In this document: one piece after another, positions 1-10,548 of the stretch
Layout: each line of letters begins with the position of its first letter
Numbering within the stretch: the first letter of the stretch is position 1
The notes under the pieces: generated by a model
The model's database searches: none
What the model saw: only the letters and a program-made list of their open reading frames with translations
Told to the model about the DNA's origin: nothing
Position numbers and translations under genes: made by a program
IMG/VR virus record: IMGVR_UViG_3300009790_000105
Location: 1-20,421 of that record
Strand: one strand, 5' to 3'
DNA from: a virus
Length of the DNA: 20,421 nt

Positions 1-2
1 AG

Positions 3-1352
3 GATGTACAAAAAAACTCATTAAATAATGCTCTCTTAAAACTATCAACAACAGTAGACGATCAGGATAATAAGCTTGGTATGTCTGGTGCTTTTGATCA
101 TGTAATTACACACCTAAAAGCTAAGGCAGATGCAGGTGAGTTAAACAATGCTGATATAGACAAGCTTCTTGAGCAGAAACCAACTCATGCAGGTGGTCAG
201 AAGTACAAAGATCTTACTAACTTTAGAACAAAACTAGAAGAAGTAAAAATCTATAATACAGCAGCTAAAAACAGGATCATAGCAGCAAACTTAAAAGAAA
301 AAGACAACGAAGGAAAGATAATTGCAGATAACTTTAGGGAAGCCGTTAAAGAAAAAGGTCAAGGTGTATTCACTGATGCAGAGCTTCAATGGTATGCAGA
401 TGAGTACAACAGTAAGACTGGTAAAAGTGGTATGCCTGATTTCCTTACTAAATACGACACAGTTGAAGATGAGGTAAGAAAGGATGAAGTAGAAGAACTT
501 GAAAGACTACGATCTAACAGAGGTTATCTACTAAAAAGTGATCTAGTTGGTATGTCTTATCAAACAAGAAATCAATACCTTGACCGTGTTAAAGAGGATC
601 AACCGTTAGCTCAAGCTTCTTTAAAGGGAGTTACAACTGAGACTGATGCTTTAATTAAATCTTTTGTATCGTCAGCAACTGGTATAGCTATTGGTGATAA
701 GAGTAAAAGTAGTCCTGACTTTAATCGTATTTATATGAGAGCCAGTGCTGACTTTGAGAAAATATATATGGATCAAGTCAGAGCAGGTGTACCTCTTGCT
801 GAAGCTCAAAACAATGCAATTGTTCAGGTAAGAGAAAAGCTAAAAGTACCTGCAGCTGGTGAGAAGATTAATGCTAAAACTCAGTTAAAAGATATTCCAT
901 ATAATGCTCCGTTTGAAAAAACAGATATAAGTGAGCAAGTATACAAAGTGAATATGGGTCGAGATCAGATAGATGTTGATCCTAGAGTCATTGATACTCA
1001 AGTCTTAGCAGGAAGTGAAGATCATCTTGAAGTTCTTAAAAACAATTTAGAAAAAGGTATTACCACTATCCCATTATATTACAAAGCTGTCTCAGATTCA
1101 TTCCCTAATTTAAGTGACTGGGAACTAGCTGATAAACAACTTAAGGCATCAGGTCATCCAGGTTTAGACCCTAACCCAATTGCTGAGGAATTAAATAATC
1201 TACCTGAATTAAAGAGATACTTTTACTACCGCCTAACTCCTAACCGAGTACAACAGAACATCGGTAAAACAGAAGATATAAATAATCCACAAGAGATTTC
1301 TTATTTTAACCGCAACCAAGATGTATTACTTCCTGGTTTATCAATAGCTTAG
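3..1352 (+). CDS. Internal virion (core/ejection) protein, gp15-like, C-terminal part
   Basis: The reading frame is open from the first bases of the window, with no stop before the first ATG at 81, so the gene almost certainly starts upstream and 81 is an internal Met. About 450 codons are visible. The product is hydrophilic, rich in Lys, Glu and Asp, with long predicted helices and no signal peptide, membrane segment or catalytic motif that I can recognise. The call rests mainly on position: it sits 5 bases before a giant gp16-like gene and then a gp17-like fiber, which is the T7 order 15-16-17. In T7, gp15 is part of the internal core ejected into the periplasm to form a DNA-transport tube. 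I infer that role here; sequence similarity alone would not let me name it. The stop is TAG at 1350-1352. Confidence 0.6.
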   Translation, partial: DVQKNSLNNALLKLSTTVDDQDNKLGMSGAFDHVITHLKAKADAGELNNADIDKLLEQKPTHAGGQKYKDLTNFRTKLEEVKIYNTAAKNRIIAANLKEKDNEGKIIADNFREAVKEKGQGVFTDAELQWYADEYNSKTGKSGMPDFLTKYDTVEDEVRKDEVEELERLRSNRGYLLKSDLVGMSYQTRNQYLDRVKEDQPLAQASLKGVTTETDALIKSFVSSATGIAIGDKSKSSPDFNRIYMRASADFEKIYMDQVRAGVPLAEAQNNAIVQVREKLKVPAAGEKINAKTQLKDIPYNAPFEKTDISEQVYKVNMGRDQIDVDPRVIDTQVLAGSEDHLEVLKNNLEKGITTIPLYYKAVSDSFPNLSDWELADKQLKASGHPGLDPNPIAEELNNLPELKRYFYYRLTPNRVQQNIGKTEDINNPQEISYFNRNQDVLLPGLSIA

Positions 1353-1357
1353 ATATT

Positions 1358-4300
1358 ATGCAAAGCGAATACGATCCTACGGGATTTAAAAGAGGCACAG
1401 TCAAAGAAGATATAGAAGCAGGTCAACGATTAATAGACGAACAAGCTGAAGCTGATAGGCTTAAACGCCAACAGGAAATTCAACAAGAACAACCTACAGC
1501 TCAACCTCAACAACAGGAACCTTCTACGGAAGGTAATAACTTTGTTGAGGAGCTTGGATCTGCAATAGGCAAAGGTGTTCTAGGCGCAACTCAATCAGTA
1601 GCAACTGCACCTGAACGATATTACGATATGATCACGTCTGGTGATTCAAATGATAAAGATGAAGTAGATGCTGACTGGAAACCAGATTTCGATCCACTAG
1701 GAATCAGTAATGTAAAAGACCCACTAGTTGAGACATGGTGGGGAAACATGGTTGAACGTGTAACTCATTATGGTGTATTAACAGGTGGTGTGCTTGCTAC
1801 AGGTGCATTAGTGACAGGTGGTTCAACTGTAGGTTTACCTGTTTTAGCCGTTGGAGCTATTGTCGGTGGTACAGCTGCAGCCCTCTCTCATTACTCACAA
1901 AGAGAAGATAATATCTCTAGTCTTGTTGTAGAAAAGATACCTCAACTAAGTCCAATATTCGGTCATACAGCTATCAAAGAAACAGATCATCCATTGATGA
2001 AAACTTTCAAGACAGTTGTAGAAGACATGGGAGTTGGAATGATAGTTGATAAGATCTTCACACAGATTGGTGGTAATGGAGCTGAGATTGCTGCAAAGAG
2101 AGGAAAGAATGTAGACGACCTAACCTTAGAGAAAGCAAAGGTAGAAATGGAAGACCCTGGATTCAGAGGTCATAAGAACAAACCAATTGCTGATAGCTCA
2201 CAAGGTAGTCCTAACTCAACTGGTACACCTGGACGGGTATATAAACAGTTAAATCTAATTGATGAGCTTGGAGAGGATCTTGGATCTACGGATGCAGTAT
2301 TCACACCAACTCAATTAGAGAGAATGGTTAAATCTAATGATGTAACTGATGTTGAATATAAACAGTTAGCTCAAAAGTTAGTTGGTGATACTAAATATCA
2401 AGAGATGGTTTCATCTGCTAAGAAGCAAGGTATGACGTTTGGAGAGGTGCATAAGCATACTCTTATGCGTACTCAAGAGGTTCTTGGTAGACATACAACA
2501 GGTATGACACCAGAGGAGTTCTGGGAACCGTTACTTAAGAATCAGGATAAGTCATTAGGTCTTGAGCATATGTCACCAGCTGATATGGCTACAGCTGATT
2601 TGGTAAATGCAAGTCTATTTAAAAAGTTAAGAGACCACGGTATAGCTGGAAGAGAACTATTTGATTATCAAGATGTCTTTGCTGAAGATGGAATAATGAA
2701 AACCATCGCTGAACAGCTAGTTGTTGGTCTAGGACAAGCAAAGAAAACTAGATATCTATGGGGTGTATCAGGTCAAGTTATGCAGAAAACTGATCCAGCT
2801 GCACGCTTCAAAGAGATGCAAAAGGTTACTAAGAACTTAGCTGACATACATGACGAGACTGTTGATGGTGTGCGTCTAATGATGCAGATGTTGAAAGATA
2901 GTCCATCTGATGAATTAGCTCATGGAATATTAGAAGTCTTCTCTATGAACAATAAAATTCATAATTGGACTGACTTCAATGCATGGATGAGACAGAAGAT
3001 AGTTGGTGGTGAGTTTAACGGTAAAGTTCAAACTGGCCAGATGGTTAAAGAGCTACAGGGGATGATGGTTAACAGTGTTCTTAGTGGTCCTAAAACACCA
3101 CTCAGAGCGATCATGGGAACCACAAGTAATGCTTACCTTAACTCTTTTAACACAGCACTTGGAGCGTTGGTTAGAGCACCATTTACAGGTGATACAACAA
3201 CCTTAAGAGCTAGTGCAGCATCGTTAAAGTCGATGGCTGAGATTATCCCAGATGCTTGGAAAGTATTTAAAACTAAAGTTGATGCCTACTGGACTGGTGA
3301 CATAGCCACTATTAAAAATAGATACCAAGAGTATCAACCATTAGATGTTAACTGGGAGTTAATGGGTAAATGGGCGCATGAGCAAGGAACAGCTGGTGAA
3401 AAAGCTGCTTTTAATATTGCTAATGCTGCTAAATGGGTGAACTCTCAAACCTTCTTTACATACAGTACAAGGATAATGGCTGCTACTGATGACACCTTTA
3501 GGTACATCATGGCTAAGTCTAGATCAAGAGAGAAAGCACTAAGAGAAGCACTCGATGCAAAAGCTGCAGGAGATATATTTGATATCACTCCTGACATACT
3601 TAAGCAAGCTGAAGATCTTGAATACAAGAAACTACTTACACCTGATGGAGATTTAGATTTAGCAAAGGATGCTTATCTCAATAGCCAATTCAAAGAAGTT
3701 ACCTTAACTAGTGAATTAGGTAGTATGGGTAAGAACTTAGATCAGGTATTCAATCAAGCACCATTTTTAAAACCATTCTTCCTATTTGCACGTACTGGTA
3801 TTAATGGTTTAAAGGTATCTGCTAAGAACTCACCACTAATGTCGCTAATGCTAAAGGAGAGTAGAGATATAGCTTTTGGAAGTGTTGATGATCTACCTAA
3901 GTTAGCTAAGTACGGTATTGAAACTGCAGAGGATTTAGCTCAGGCTAAGGCGTTATTTGCTGGGAGACAAGCTCTTGGTATAACAGCGACAATACCAATT
4001 ACTCAAAAATATCTAGCTGGTGAATTAACTGGTAATGGTCCTGTTGATCATTCAATGAAACAGATGTGGATTGATACAGGTTGGCAACCTAGAAGTATGA
4101 AAATAGGTGATGCTTGGGTTTCTTATGATTCATTTGAACCTTGGAACCTTGTACTTGCCAGTGTTGCTGATATAGGAGATAACCAAAAACTAATGGGTGA
4201 TGAATGGGCTGAAGATAGGTTATGGAGAACGGCTATGGCTGTAGGTCTTGCTAACCCTGCAAGTAAAACATATCTACAAGGTCTTAACCAACTTATTGAT

Positions 4301-5038
4301 TTTGCACGTGGACAGCCTGGTAGTGGTCAAAGAGTTATAGCTAACTTGGCGAATAACACCTTTCCAATGTCTAGTCTTAGAAATGAGATAGGTAAAGTGT
4401 TAACTCCATATATGCGTGAGTTAAACTCTGGTATTTTCCAATCAATACGAAATAGAAACTTATGGGCTGAACATCTTGCAAAAGATGAGTTACCTATTAA
4501 GTACGACATGCTTAATGGAGAACCAATCAAGAATTGGAACTTCATGCAACGTATGGTTAACGCCATATCACCTGTCACTTTCAACATAGATAAGAAAAGC
4601 AAAGGTAGAACTTTACTTTGGAACAGTGGTTACGATCTAAGACTTACAACCTTCTCAGCACCTGATGGTACATCTCTTGAAGATAGCCCCAGGATTAGAT
4701 CTATGCTTCAAAAAGCAATGGGAGATTACAACCTAGAAGAGGTATTAAATCAACTAGCTGAAAGAGAAGATGTAAAAGCTTCTATGGCAAGGATGAATCA
4801 ATTAAGAAGAAGTGGACAGTATGATCTAAATCCTTCTGAATCATTCTTACATCTTGATCTTATTAGTATGCACATAGAGGCAGCTAAGAGACAAGCTTGG
4901 GCTTCAATACAACATGAAGAAGAAGTACAAGACCTCCTACAAACGAGAGAGGAGTTAAAAGGTCGTCAACGTGTAGAAAAATACAACACCCAAAACTATT
5001 CATCCGAAAAAGATCCCTTAACAATGAGGAATAAATAA
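1358..5038 (+). CDS. Giant internal virion protein, gp16-like (DNA ejection)
   Basis: This 1226-aa protein is close in size to T7 gp16 (about 1320 aa), which crosses the host envelope during DNA ejection. Residues 1-60 are charged and then Gln/Pro-rich. Residues about 137-176 form a long Gly/Ala/Val/Leu hydrophobic stretch that could insert in a membrane. The rest is a long, mostly helical soluble body. I see no lytic transglycosylase signature at the N-terminus, where T7 gp16 carries its muralytic domain, so wall degradation must come from elsewhere or is not used. It lies between the gp15-like gene (5-base gap) and the gp17-like fiber, overlapping the latter by one base (TAATG at 5036-5040), which suggests coupled translation. 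No clear Shine-Dalgarno precedes its ATG. The identity is inferred from size, hydrophobic segment and synteny. Confidence 0.7.
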   Translation: MQSEYDPTGFKRGTVKEDIEAGQRLIDEQAEADRLKRQQEIQQEQPTAQPQQQEPSTEGNNFVEELGSAIGKGVLGATQSVATAPERYYDMITSGDSNDKDEVDADWKPDFDPLGISNVKDPLVETWWGNMVERVTHYGVLTGGVLATGALVTGGSTVGLPVLAVGAIVGGTAAALSHYSQREDNISSLVVEKIPQLSPIFGHTAIKETDHPLMKTFKTVVEDMGVGMIVDKIFTQIGGNGAEIAAKRGKNVDDLTLEKAKVEMEDPGFRGHKNKPIADSSQGSPNSTGTPGRVYKQLNLIDELGEDLGSTDAVFTPTQLERMVKSNDVTDVEYKQLAQKLVGDTKYQEMVSSAKKQGMTFGEVHKHTLMRTQEVLGRHTTGMTPEEFWEPLLKNQDKSLGLEHMSPADMATADLVNASLFKKLRDHGIAGRELFDYQDVFAEDGIMKTIAEQLVVGLGQAKKTRYLWGVSGQVMQKTDPAARFKEMQKVTKNLADIHDETVDGVRLMMQMLKDSPSDELAHGILEVFSMNNKIHNWTDFNAWMRQKIVGGEFNGKVQTGQMVKELQGMMVNSVLSGPKTPLRAIMGTTSNAYLNSFNTALGALVRAPFTGDTTTLRASAASLKSMAEIIPDAWKVFKTKVDAYWTGDIATIKNRYQEYQPLDVNWELMGKWAHEQGTAGEKAAFNIANAAKWVNSQTFFTYSTRIMAATDDTFRYIMAKSRSREKALREALDAKAAGDIFDITPDILKQAEDLEYKKLLTPDGDLDLAKDAYLNSQFKEVTLTSELGSMGKNLDQVFNQAPFLKPFFLFARTGINGLKVSAKNSPLMSLMLKESRDIAFGSVDDLPKLAKYGIETAEDLAQAKALFAGRQALGITATIPITQKYLAGELTGNGPVDHSMKQMWIDTGWQPRSMKIGDAWVSYDSFEPWNLVLASVADIGDNQKLMGDEWAEDRLWRTAMAVGLANPASKTYLQGLNQLIDFARGQPGSGQRVIANLANNTFPMSSLRNEIGKVLTPYMRELNSGIFQSIRNRNLWAEHLAKDELPIKYDMLNGEPIKNWNFMQRMVNAISPVTFNIDKKSKGRTLLWNSGYDLRLTTFSAPDGTSLEDSPRIRSMLQKAMGDYNLEEVLNQLAEREDVKASMARMNQLRRSGQYDLNPSESFLHLDLISMHIEAAKRQAWASIQHEEEVQDLLQTREELKGRQRVEKYNTQNYSSEKDPLTMRNK

Positions 5039-6582
5039 TGTCTCTAGTTTCTCCTGTACGTCCAGTGGAGTACACAGGGAATGGAGCTAAGAAACGTTAT
5101 ACTTTCCCATTCCCTTATGATAATAAAAAAGATGTAGTTGTAGAATTAGATAGTTATGGTACATGGATTGAACAAAGTGAAGGTGGTAGTTATAGATTTG
5201 TAAATGACAATACAATCGAATTTAAAGTTGCACCTAAGAATAAAATTAAGATATCGAGAAAGACTTATTCTAGAAAGGTAGTAGCTAATAAGTTTGCTAC
5301 ATCTAGACCTGAATGTGAAGTAGTTGATATTACTTGTAGAGGTAATACTGATGGGACAAATGGTACTATCACTGATGATAGAGATGAAGCATTAAGACCT
5401 TATAAGGTTGGAGATACAATTACATACACATCTCCATGTGATGATGGGGCGAATGTCTATTGGTACACTACACCTACTTCAGGAGGTTCAGCTACTTTAA
5501 TTAGAACAGATCATTTAAGAGGTTTAACTAAGACAACATCTTTAACATTAGAACCTATTCATATAGATAAAAGAATTAGTGTTAAAATTAAATGTTTAGG
5601 TTGTGGTCCTCCAGATGGTTTATGTTGTGAATGGACTGTTAATACTGATAATGATGTATTAAAGAGTGATGTCTGTGGATTGAATGCAGTTATTGGTTCA
5701 GCAGATTCTAAAGTTCTACATGATATTAGAGCTGCACATGGGGTTATAAAAGTAACTTTTACTAGTCCTGATATTGGTAGAATATTTAATGTAACCTTCC
5801 CAGATGGTACAAGTTATAACTACACAGTAGGAGGTGGTAGTACACCATCAGCTGAAAAAGTTATACCTAAACCAACTAACTCTGCTTATGTAATAATTAC
5901 AGTACCTAATGCCTCTGGTAAGGGTTGGCAATACTCCTTACGATGTACAGAAGCTGTAGATACATCTAAATATAAATATGTTAGATGGGTTGGATCTGGT
6001 AAAACATACTCTGGTTCATTCAGAAGTATATGGGGTAGTGAATATCCTAGTTCAACTCAGGAACCATCATCAGGTTTCCCAAAGACAACTCAATGGTTGG
6101 AATATAATTCAGGTACACAAACTGATGGTTATGCAACTATTAATGGTCCAGGTATAGCTACTTGGAGTTCTTGGTCATATACTGTAGGTAAATATGGTCC
6201 ATGGTATTTTAACGATAGACCTTGGGATAATGTATATAACTACCAAGTAAAACCTTGGAGATCTTCATTTACTGTGTATGGTGGTCATAATGGATTAGGT
6301 ATATATTTTGGAGCTTTAAGTGTTAACAATAAAGGTCTTCCAAATCATAAACCTAATGGCAATAATCAAAACGCAACCTATGGAGTCCATTATTCATTAT
6401 CTAATACAAGCTATCAAACTGTAGCTGGTTATTGGGAATTCTCAAACGATACAGCAGTAGATAAAGTAGTAGAGGCAAGATGGGATGGTTATAGAGGTGA
6501 CGCTTGGAATACTAACCATATGGAACCAGTTAAAGAATTCACCGTAGACGATTCATATATGCCAAATCTTTCAGACATTTAA
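5038..6582 (+). CDS. Tail fiber, T7 gp17-type N-terminus with cysteine-rich body
   Basis: Residues about 8-80 resemble the T7 gp17 N-terminal domain, which anchors the fiber to the tail: an opening V-E-Y-T-G-N-G stretch, the F-P-F-P-Y strand at 23-27, a VVVEL strand at 33-37 and a K-I-K-I-S-R-K segment at 69-75. The T7 domain is roughly twice as long, so here it looks shortened. The body is unlike T7: residues 90-305 hold nine cysteines (93, 100, 134, 186, 189, 196, 197, 213, 303) in a strand-rich, possibly Ig-like region, and residues 310-514 are rich in Trp, Tyr, Gly and Ser, as in adhesins. The protein therefore probably bridges the tail and a receptor or a second fiber. The ATG overlaps the stop of the previous gene. 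Confidence is good for fiber, low for fold. Confidence 0.75.
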   Translation: MSLVSPVRPVEYTGNGAKKRYTFPFPYDNKKDVVVELDSYGTWIEQSEGGSYRFVNDNTIEFKVAPKNKIKISRKTYSRKVVANKFATSRPECEVVDITCRGNTDGTNGTITDDRDEALRPYKVGDTITYTSPCDDGANVYWYTTPTSGGSATLIRTDHLRGLTKTTSLTLEPIHIDKRISVKIKCLGCGPPDGLCCEWTVNTDNDVLKSDVCGLNAVIGSADSKVLHDIRAAHGVIKVTFTSPDIGRIFNVTFPDGTSYNYTVGGGSTPSAEKVIPKPTNSAYVIITVPNASGKGWQYSLRCTEAVDTSKYKYVRWVGSGKTYSGSFRSIWGSEYPSSTQEPSSGFPKTTQWLEYNSGTQTDGYATINGPGIATWSSWSYTVGKYGPWYFNDRPWDNVYNYQVKPWRSSFTVYGGHNGLGIYFGALSVNNKGLPNHKPNGNNQNATYGVHYSLSNTSYQTVAGYWEFSNDTAVDKVVEARWDGYRGDAWNTNHMEPVKEFTVDDSYMPNLSDI

Positions 6583-6603
6583 TTCTTATACATTACAAAC
6601 AAT

Positions 6604-9600
6604 ATGACAAACTCATTTCAACCAGGCAATGCTATAAGAGCAGATGCTCTGAACGAAAACTTTGATCAAGTACTTCTATCAATACAAGAATTAGAAGGTA
6701 AGGTCACAAACGCTGAAGGGACAATGACGGGTCCACAAGGAACCCAAGGTGTACAAGGTCCAACTGGTGCAACTGGTGCAACTGGATCTACAGGTCCAAC
6801 AGGACCGACTGGAGCTACAGGTGCTACAGGTGCAGCAGGTCCAAAAGGTGATACAGGATCACAAGGTCCAATAGGTCCAGCTGGTCCAACAGGAGCAACG
6901 GGTTCTACTGGAGCTACTGGTCCTAAAGGTGATGTAGGAACAGGTTTATTACTAAAAGGTTCCTATGCCTACACAGGTGCGCCAAATACATCCACAACTG
7001 GAAGTAGCCCTAGTCAAGGTGATTTATGGAAGTCTAGCAATAATGATTGTTGGGCTTATGATGGATCAGCTTGGACTAATGTAGGAGCTATAGCAGGTAG
7101 TGCTGGTGCTCAAGGTGCTACAGGTGCTCAAGGTGCAACTGGTGCAACTGGTGCTCAGGGGGCTACTGGAGCCACAGGTGCTCAAGGTCCACAAGGTGAG
7201 ACAGGTGCTCAAGGTCCAGCTGGTGGTCAAGGTCCAAAAGGTGATACTGGAGCTACTGGTACAACAGGAGCTACTGGTCCTCAAGGTGCAACTGGTTTGC
7301 AAGGTCCAGCTGGTACAGCTACTACTATGGAGTCGCTTACTAATGTAAGTATCTCTAGTGTATCTGCTTTAGATAGACTTGAATATGATGGTACTAACTG
7401 GGTAAATAAAGGATTAGCTGAAGGTGATACTCATTATAATGTTATAGCTAACGTAGCTGCTATACCAGATTTTACTGTAGCTAGTATATCCGTAACTAAT
7501 GGTGGTTCTGGATATTCAAGTGCTCCTACAGTAACGATCTCTAACACATCAGGTAGTACAGGATCAAATGCAGCTGGTACAGCAGTTTTAGATGGTAATA
7601 CAGTAAAAAGCGTTACTATAACTAATGCTGGTTCTGGTTACTCAGCTGGTGCTACTATTGCCTTCTCAGGAGGTGGTGGATCAGGAGCTGCAGCAACAGC
7701 TACTACTAATCCTACAAATGGTACAGCAATTGAAATAACAGATTCATCTGGTATTCAATCATTTACTCCTCTGTCTGGAATGCCATCAGGCTTCACAGGC
7801 GATTCAGGTTTATCAGTAAGAATACAATATGATACTAGCGGTACTGATACATGGAAGTGGAAGAGATACTTTGCTAACACTCCAGAAACTAGATATGCAT
7901 CTATAGCTGGTGAGACATTTACAGGTGCAGTTAACCTTGATGAGAACTTAACTGTTAAAAACAACAAAGAAGTTAGAATTAGTGAAGCTACTTCAAATGG
8001 TAGTAACTATATAGCTTTAAAAGCACCAACATCATTATCTTCAAATGTTACCTATCAACTACCTGTTGATGGTAATAATAATGAGATATTGAAAACTGAT
8101 GGTAATGGTAATTTATCGTTTGCTACAGCATCAAGTCTAACTCAATCTGGTATTACTGAAATATCAGAGGATACTACACCTGAACTTGGTGGTGATTTAA
8201 GTGTCAATAATAAGTCAATTATCTCACCAACTGGTAATGCAAATATAAATATCACTCCACACGGTACAGGTAAAGTTGTTTTAAGTGGTCAGAAGTTTCC
8301 GCATACTGATGGAAACCAAAATCAAATTTTAAAAACTGACGGACAGAATAATCTAAGTTGGACAAACGGTTACTCGATAGCTAATGATCTTCTTGATGAA
8401 GATAACTTCAATACTAACAGTGATACAAAACCTGCTAGTCAACAGTCGATCAAAGCTTATGTAGATGCTAATGATTTATCTTTAATTGATGAAGATAACT
8501 TTGCTTCTGATAGTCCTACACGTCCTCCTAGTCAACAGTCAGTTAAAGCTTATGTAGATGCTAAAACTTATCCTGCTAATTTAGGTAATGCTGCCTCAGG
8601 TACAGCTTTAACAGTTACATCTAGTTCAGGTACTAACACTAATCTTCCAGCTGCTACAACCTCAGCTTGGGGTGTGATGACAGATGAAGATAAGACAAAG
8701 TTAGATGGTATTGAAACAGCAGCCACAGCTGATCAGACTGATGCAGAAATTAGAACTGCTGTTGGAAATGCTAGTGATTCAAATGTATTCACTGATGCCG
8801 ACCATACAAAGTTAGATGGAATAGCTACCTCAGCTAATAACTATACACACCCTAACCATAGTGGTGAGGTTACATCTACTGCAGATGGAGCTACAGTTAT
8901 TACTGATGATACTGTTGATGAAGCTAATTTAAAGATTAGTAATGCTGGTAGTAATGGACAATTCTTATCTAAACAATCTGGTAATACAGGTGGTTTAACT
9001 TGGGCTACACCAACCGATACGACATATACAGCTGGTACAGGAATATCTATTAGTGGTACGACTATCTCTGCAGGTGCTTTAGCAATAACTACAGTACAAA
9101 CTGCAGCCAACCAATCTGCTCATTTAGGATTAACAGCAGAACAAGGTGATGTAGTTGTTAGATCTGATGAAAACAAATCGTATATCCATAACGGTGGATC
9201 AGCAGGTACTATGGCTGATTACACATTACTTGCTACACCTACAGATGCTGTATTAAGTGTCAATGGAAATACAGGTGCTATTACAGCTGCACAAATAGCT
9301 ACAGCAGTAGAGGCAGCTAGTGATTCAAATACATTTACTGATGCAGATCATACGAAGCTAAACGCAATAGAAGCTTCAGCTACCGCTGATCAAACAGCTG
9401 CTGAAATTGTTGCTCTTGTAGCTGATCAAACTATTGCTCCTTCAACCATTGATATGGAGGACAGTGAAAAGATTCTGCTTGGGACAGGTGATGATCTCCA
9501 GATCTATTACACAGGTTCCGCAGGATGGATATATCAATCTGAATCAGGTAATGACGTAACTTTAGGAGCTAATGCGGGTAATGTTTGGTTAAGGACAGGA

Positions 9601-10548
9601 GCTTCCGCTAATGATGATGCAATTAAGTGCGTTTCTGACGGAGCCGTAGAACTCTATTACGACGGTGTGAAGAAGTTTTATACAGGTAGTGCAGGAGTTG
9701 CTTTTGTTGGTGATTTATACGGAAATGATAATGAGAAAGTTCGATTAGGTACTAGCCAAGATTTGGAGATCTTCCATAATGGGACATACTCAGCAATACG
9801 AGCAAATACTTTATATTTACAAGATAATAATGGGAGTGGTCATGCCTACATAACATGTGTTGCTGATGGTGCTGTAGGACTTAGGTATGACAACAGTCAG
9901 AAGCTTGCGACACGTTCCGATGGTTGTGAAGTTTTTGGGAATATAGTTTGCGATGGACATTACGAGGCAAATGATAACTCAGAAATAAGATTAGGCTTGC
10001 ATGATGATTTAAAGCTCTACCATGATGGATTGGATTCATACCTTACTAATGCTACAGGAGAGCTAAGGGTTTATAGCAACGGAGGAATACTTCGTATGCG
10101 AGCTAAAACCAATGAGAACGCTATCCTTGCAATACCTGACGGAGCCGTAGAACTCTATTACGATAACGTTAAGAAGTTTGAGACTACGAGTACTGGTGTT
10201 TCTGTCACTGGAACGGTATCAGACGGCAGAGGAAATCTAAGAAGACTTTCTGGAATAAATACAACAGGTGCTTATACTGTAGTAGCTGGAGATAGTGGAA
10301 CTCAAGGTAGATATCTTTTAACTAGTCATGATATTACCTTGGCAAATGGTATGACTGCTGGAGATATGATAACGATTATCAATAATGGTAGTAGTGCTAT
10401 ATCAATTAATGCTTCTACAAATAGTGTTACGCTGACTAATTCAGCAGATGGTGCTACAGGTAATAGAACTCTTGCAGCTAAGGGTATGGTGACAGTTTTA
10501 TATGTAGGAAGTGCGACTGCCTTTATTTCAGGTGCGGGGTTAAGTTAA
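6604..10548 (+). CDS. Long collagen-repeat tail fiber
   Basis: This is a 1314-aa modular fiber. Residues 1-42 carry an [16 protein letters not shown] segment of a kind seen at the start of many cyanophage fibers, probably the attachment end. Two perfect Gly-X-Y collagen-like blocks follow at 43-112 (23 triplets) and 165-237 (24 triplets), separated by a 50-residue Trp/Tyr module. After that come a G-S-G-Y repeat region (about 296-350), a tandem pair of about 31-residue repeats containing D-E-D-N-F and S-Q-Q-S-[IV]-K-A-Y-V-D-A (about 595-655), copies of D-A-D-H-T-K-L (about 735 and 918), and at about 950-1205 several copies of a module containing D-G-A-V-[EG]-L-[YR]-Y-D. The collagen blocks should trimerise into a rigid rod. 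The last base of its stop is the A of the next ATG, so the downstream adhesin is probably translated with it. Confidence 0.85.
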   Translation: MTNSFQPGNAIRADALNENFDQVLLSIQELEGKVTNAEGTMTGPQGTQGVQGPTGATGATGSTGPTGPTGATGATGAAGPKGDTGSQGPIGPAGPTGATGSTGATGPKGDVGTGLLLKGSYAYTGAPNTSTTGSSPSQGDLWKSSNNDCWAYDGSAWTNVGAIAGSAGAQGATGAQGATGATGAQGATGATGAQGPQGETGAQGPAGGQGPKGDTGATGTTGATGPQGATGLQGPAGTATTMESLTNVSISSVSALDRLEYDGTNWVNKGLAEGDTHYNVIANVAAIPDFTVASISVTNGGSGYSSAPTVTISNTSGSTGSNAAGTAVLDGNTVKSVTITNAGSGYSAGATIAFSGGGGSGAAATATTNPTNGTAIEITDSSGIQSFTPLSGMPSGFTGDSGLSVRIQYDTSGTDTWKWKRYFANTPETRYASIAGETFTGAVNLDENLTVKNNKEVRISEATSNGSNYIALKAPTSLSSNVTYQLPVDGNNNEILKTDGNGNLSFATASSLTQSGITEISEDTTPELGGDLSVNNKSIISPTGNANINITPHGTGKVVLSGQKFPHTDGNQNQILKTDGQNNLSWTNGYSIANDLLDEDNFNTNSDTKPASQQSIKAYVDANDLSLIDEDNFASDSPTRPPSQQSVKAYVDAKTYPANLGNAASGTALTVTSSSGTNTNLPAATTSAWGVMTDEDKTKLDGIETAATADQTDAEIRTAVGNASDSNVFTDADHTKLDGIATSANNYTHPNHSGEVTSTADGATVITDDTVDEANLKISNAGSNGQFLSKQSGNTGGLTWATPTDTTYTAGTGISISGTTISAGALAITTVQTAANQSAHLGLTAEQGDVVVRSDENKSYIHNGGSAGTMADYTLLATPTDAVLSVNGNTGAITAAQIATAVEAASDSNTFTDADHTKLNAIEASATADQTAAEIVALVADQTIAPSTIDMEDSEKILLGTGDDLQIYYTGSAGWIYQSESGNDVTLGANAGNVWLRTGASANDDAIKCVSDGAVELYYDGVKKFYTGSAGVAFVGDLYGNDNEKVRLGTSQDLEIFHNGTYSAIRANTLYLQDNNGSGHAYITCVADGAVGLRYDNSQKLATRSDGCEVFGNIVCDGHYEANDNSEIRLGLHDDLKLYHDGLDSYLTNATGELRVYSNGGILRMRAKTNENAILAIPDGAVELYYDNVKKFETTSTGVSVTGTVSDGRGNLRRLSGINTTGAYTVVAGDSGTQGRYLLTSHDITLANGMTAGDMITIINNGSSAISINASTNSVTLTNSADGATGNRTLAAKGMVTVLYVGSATAFISGAGLS
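6730..6939 (+). repeat. Collagen-like Gly-X-Y coding repeat, block 1
   Basis: This stretch encodes 23 consecutive Gly-X-Y triplets plus a closing Gly (residues 43-112 of the long fiber), dominated by G-A-T, G-P-T and G-P-K. At DNA level it is a degenerate 9-base periodicity around ggtgcaact or ggtccaaca. Collagen-like blocks in phage fibers form trimeric rods. Confidence 0.9.
7096..7314 (+). repeat. Collagen-like Gly-X-Y coding repeat, block 2
   Basis: This stretch encodes 24 consecutive triplets plus a closing Gly (residues 165-237), richer in G-A-Q and G-A-T than block 1. The near-identical 9-base units, such as ggtgctcaa followed by ggtgcaact, make this stretch prone to length change by slippage or recombination. 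Confidence 0.9.
9637..9662 (+). repeat. 26-bp direct repeat, copy 1 (fiber module)
   Basis: The 26 bases here recur exactly at 10138-10163, 501 bases (167 codons) downstream and in frame. They encode D-G-A-V-E-L-Y-Y-D of the fiber's C-terminal repeat module. A third, diverged copy lies between them (about 9861-9891). Confidence 0.9.
10138..10163 (+). repeat. 26-bp direct repeat, copy 2 (fiber module)
   Basis: Exact copy of 9637-9662 within the same fiber gene. It is identical even at synonymous positions, unlike the third, diverged copy, which suggests recent duplication or gene conversion. Confidence 0.9.

Noticed and set aside
6730-7314. CRISPR-like spaced repeat
   Set aside because: The repeats are short, contiguous and coding, with no unique spacers.
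7066-7348. Open frames on both strands across the collagen block
   Set aside because: They are by-products of the 9-base Gly-X-Y coding repeat; the translations are low-complexity (Ser/Thr/Cys or Leu/Val/Lys) with no independent start signal.
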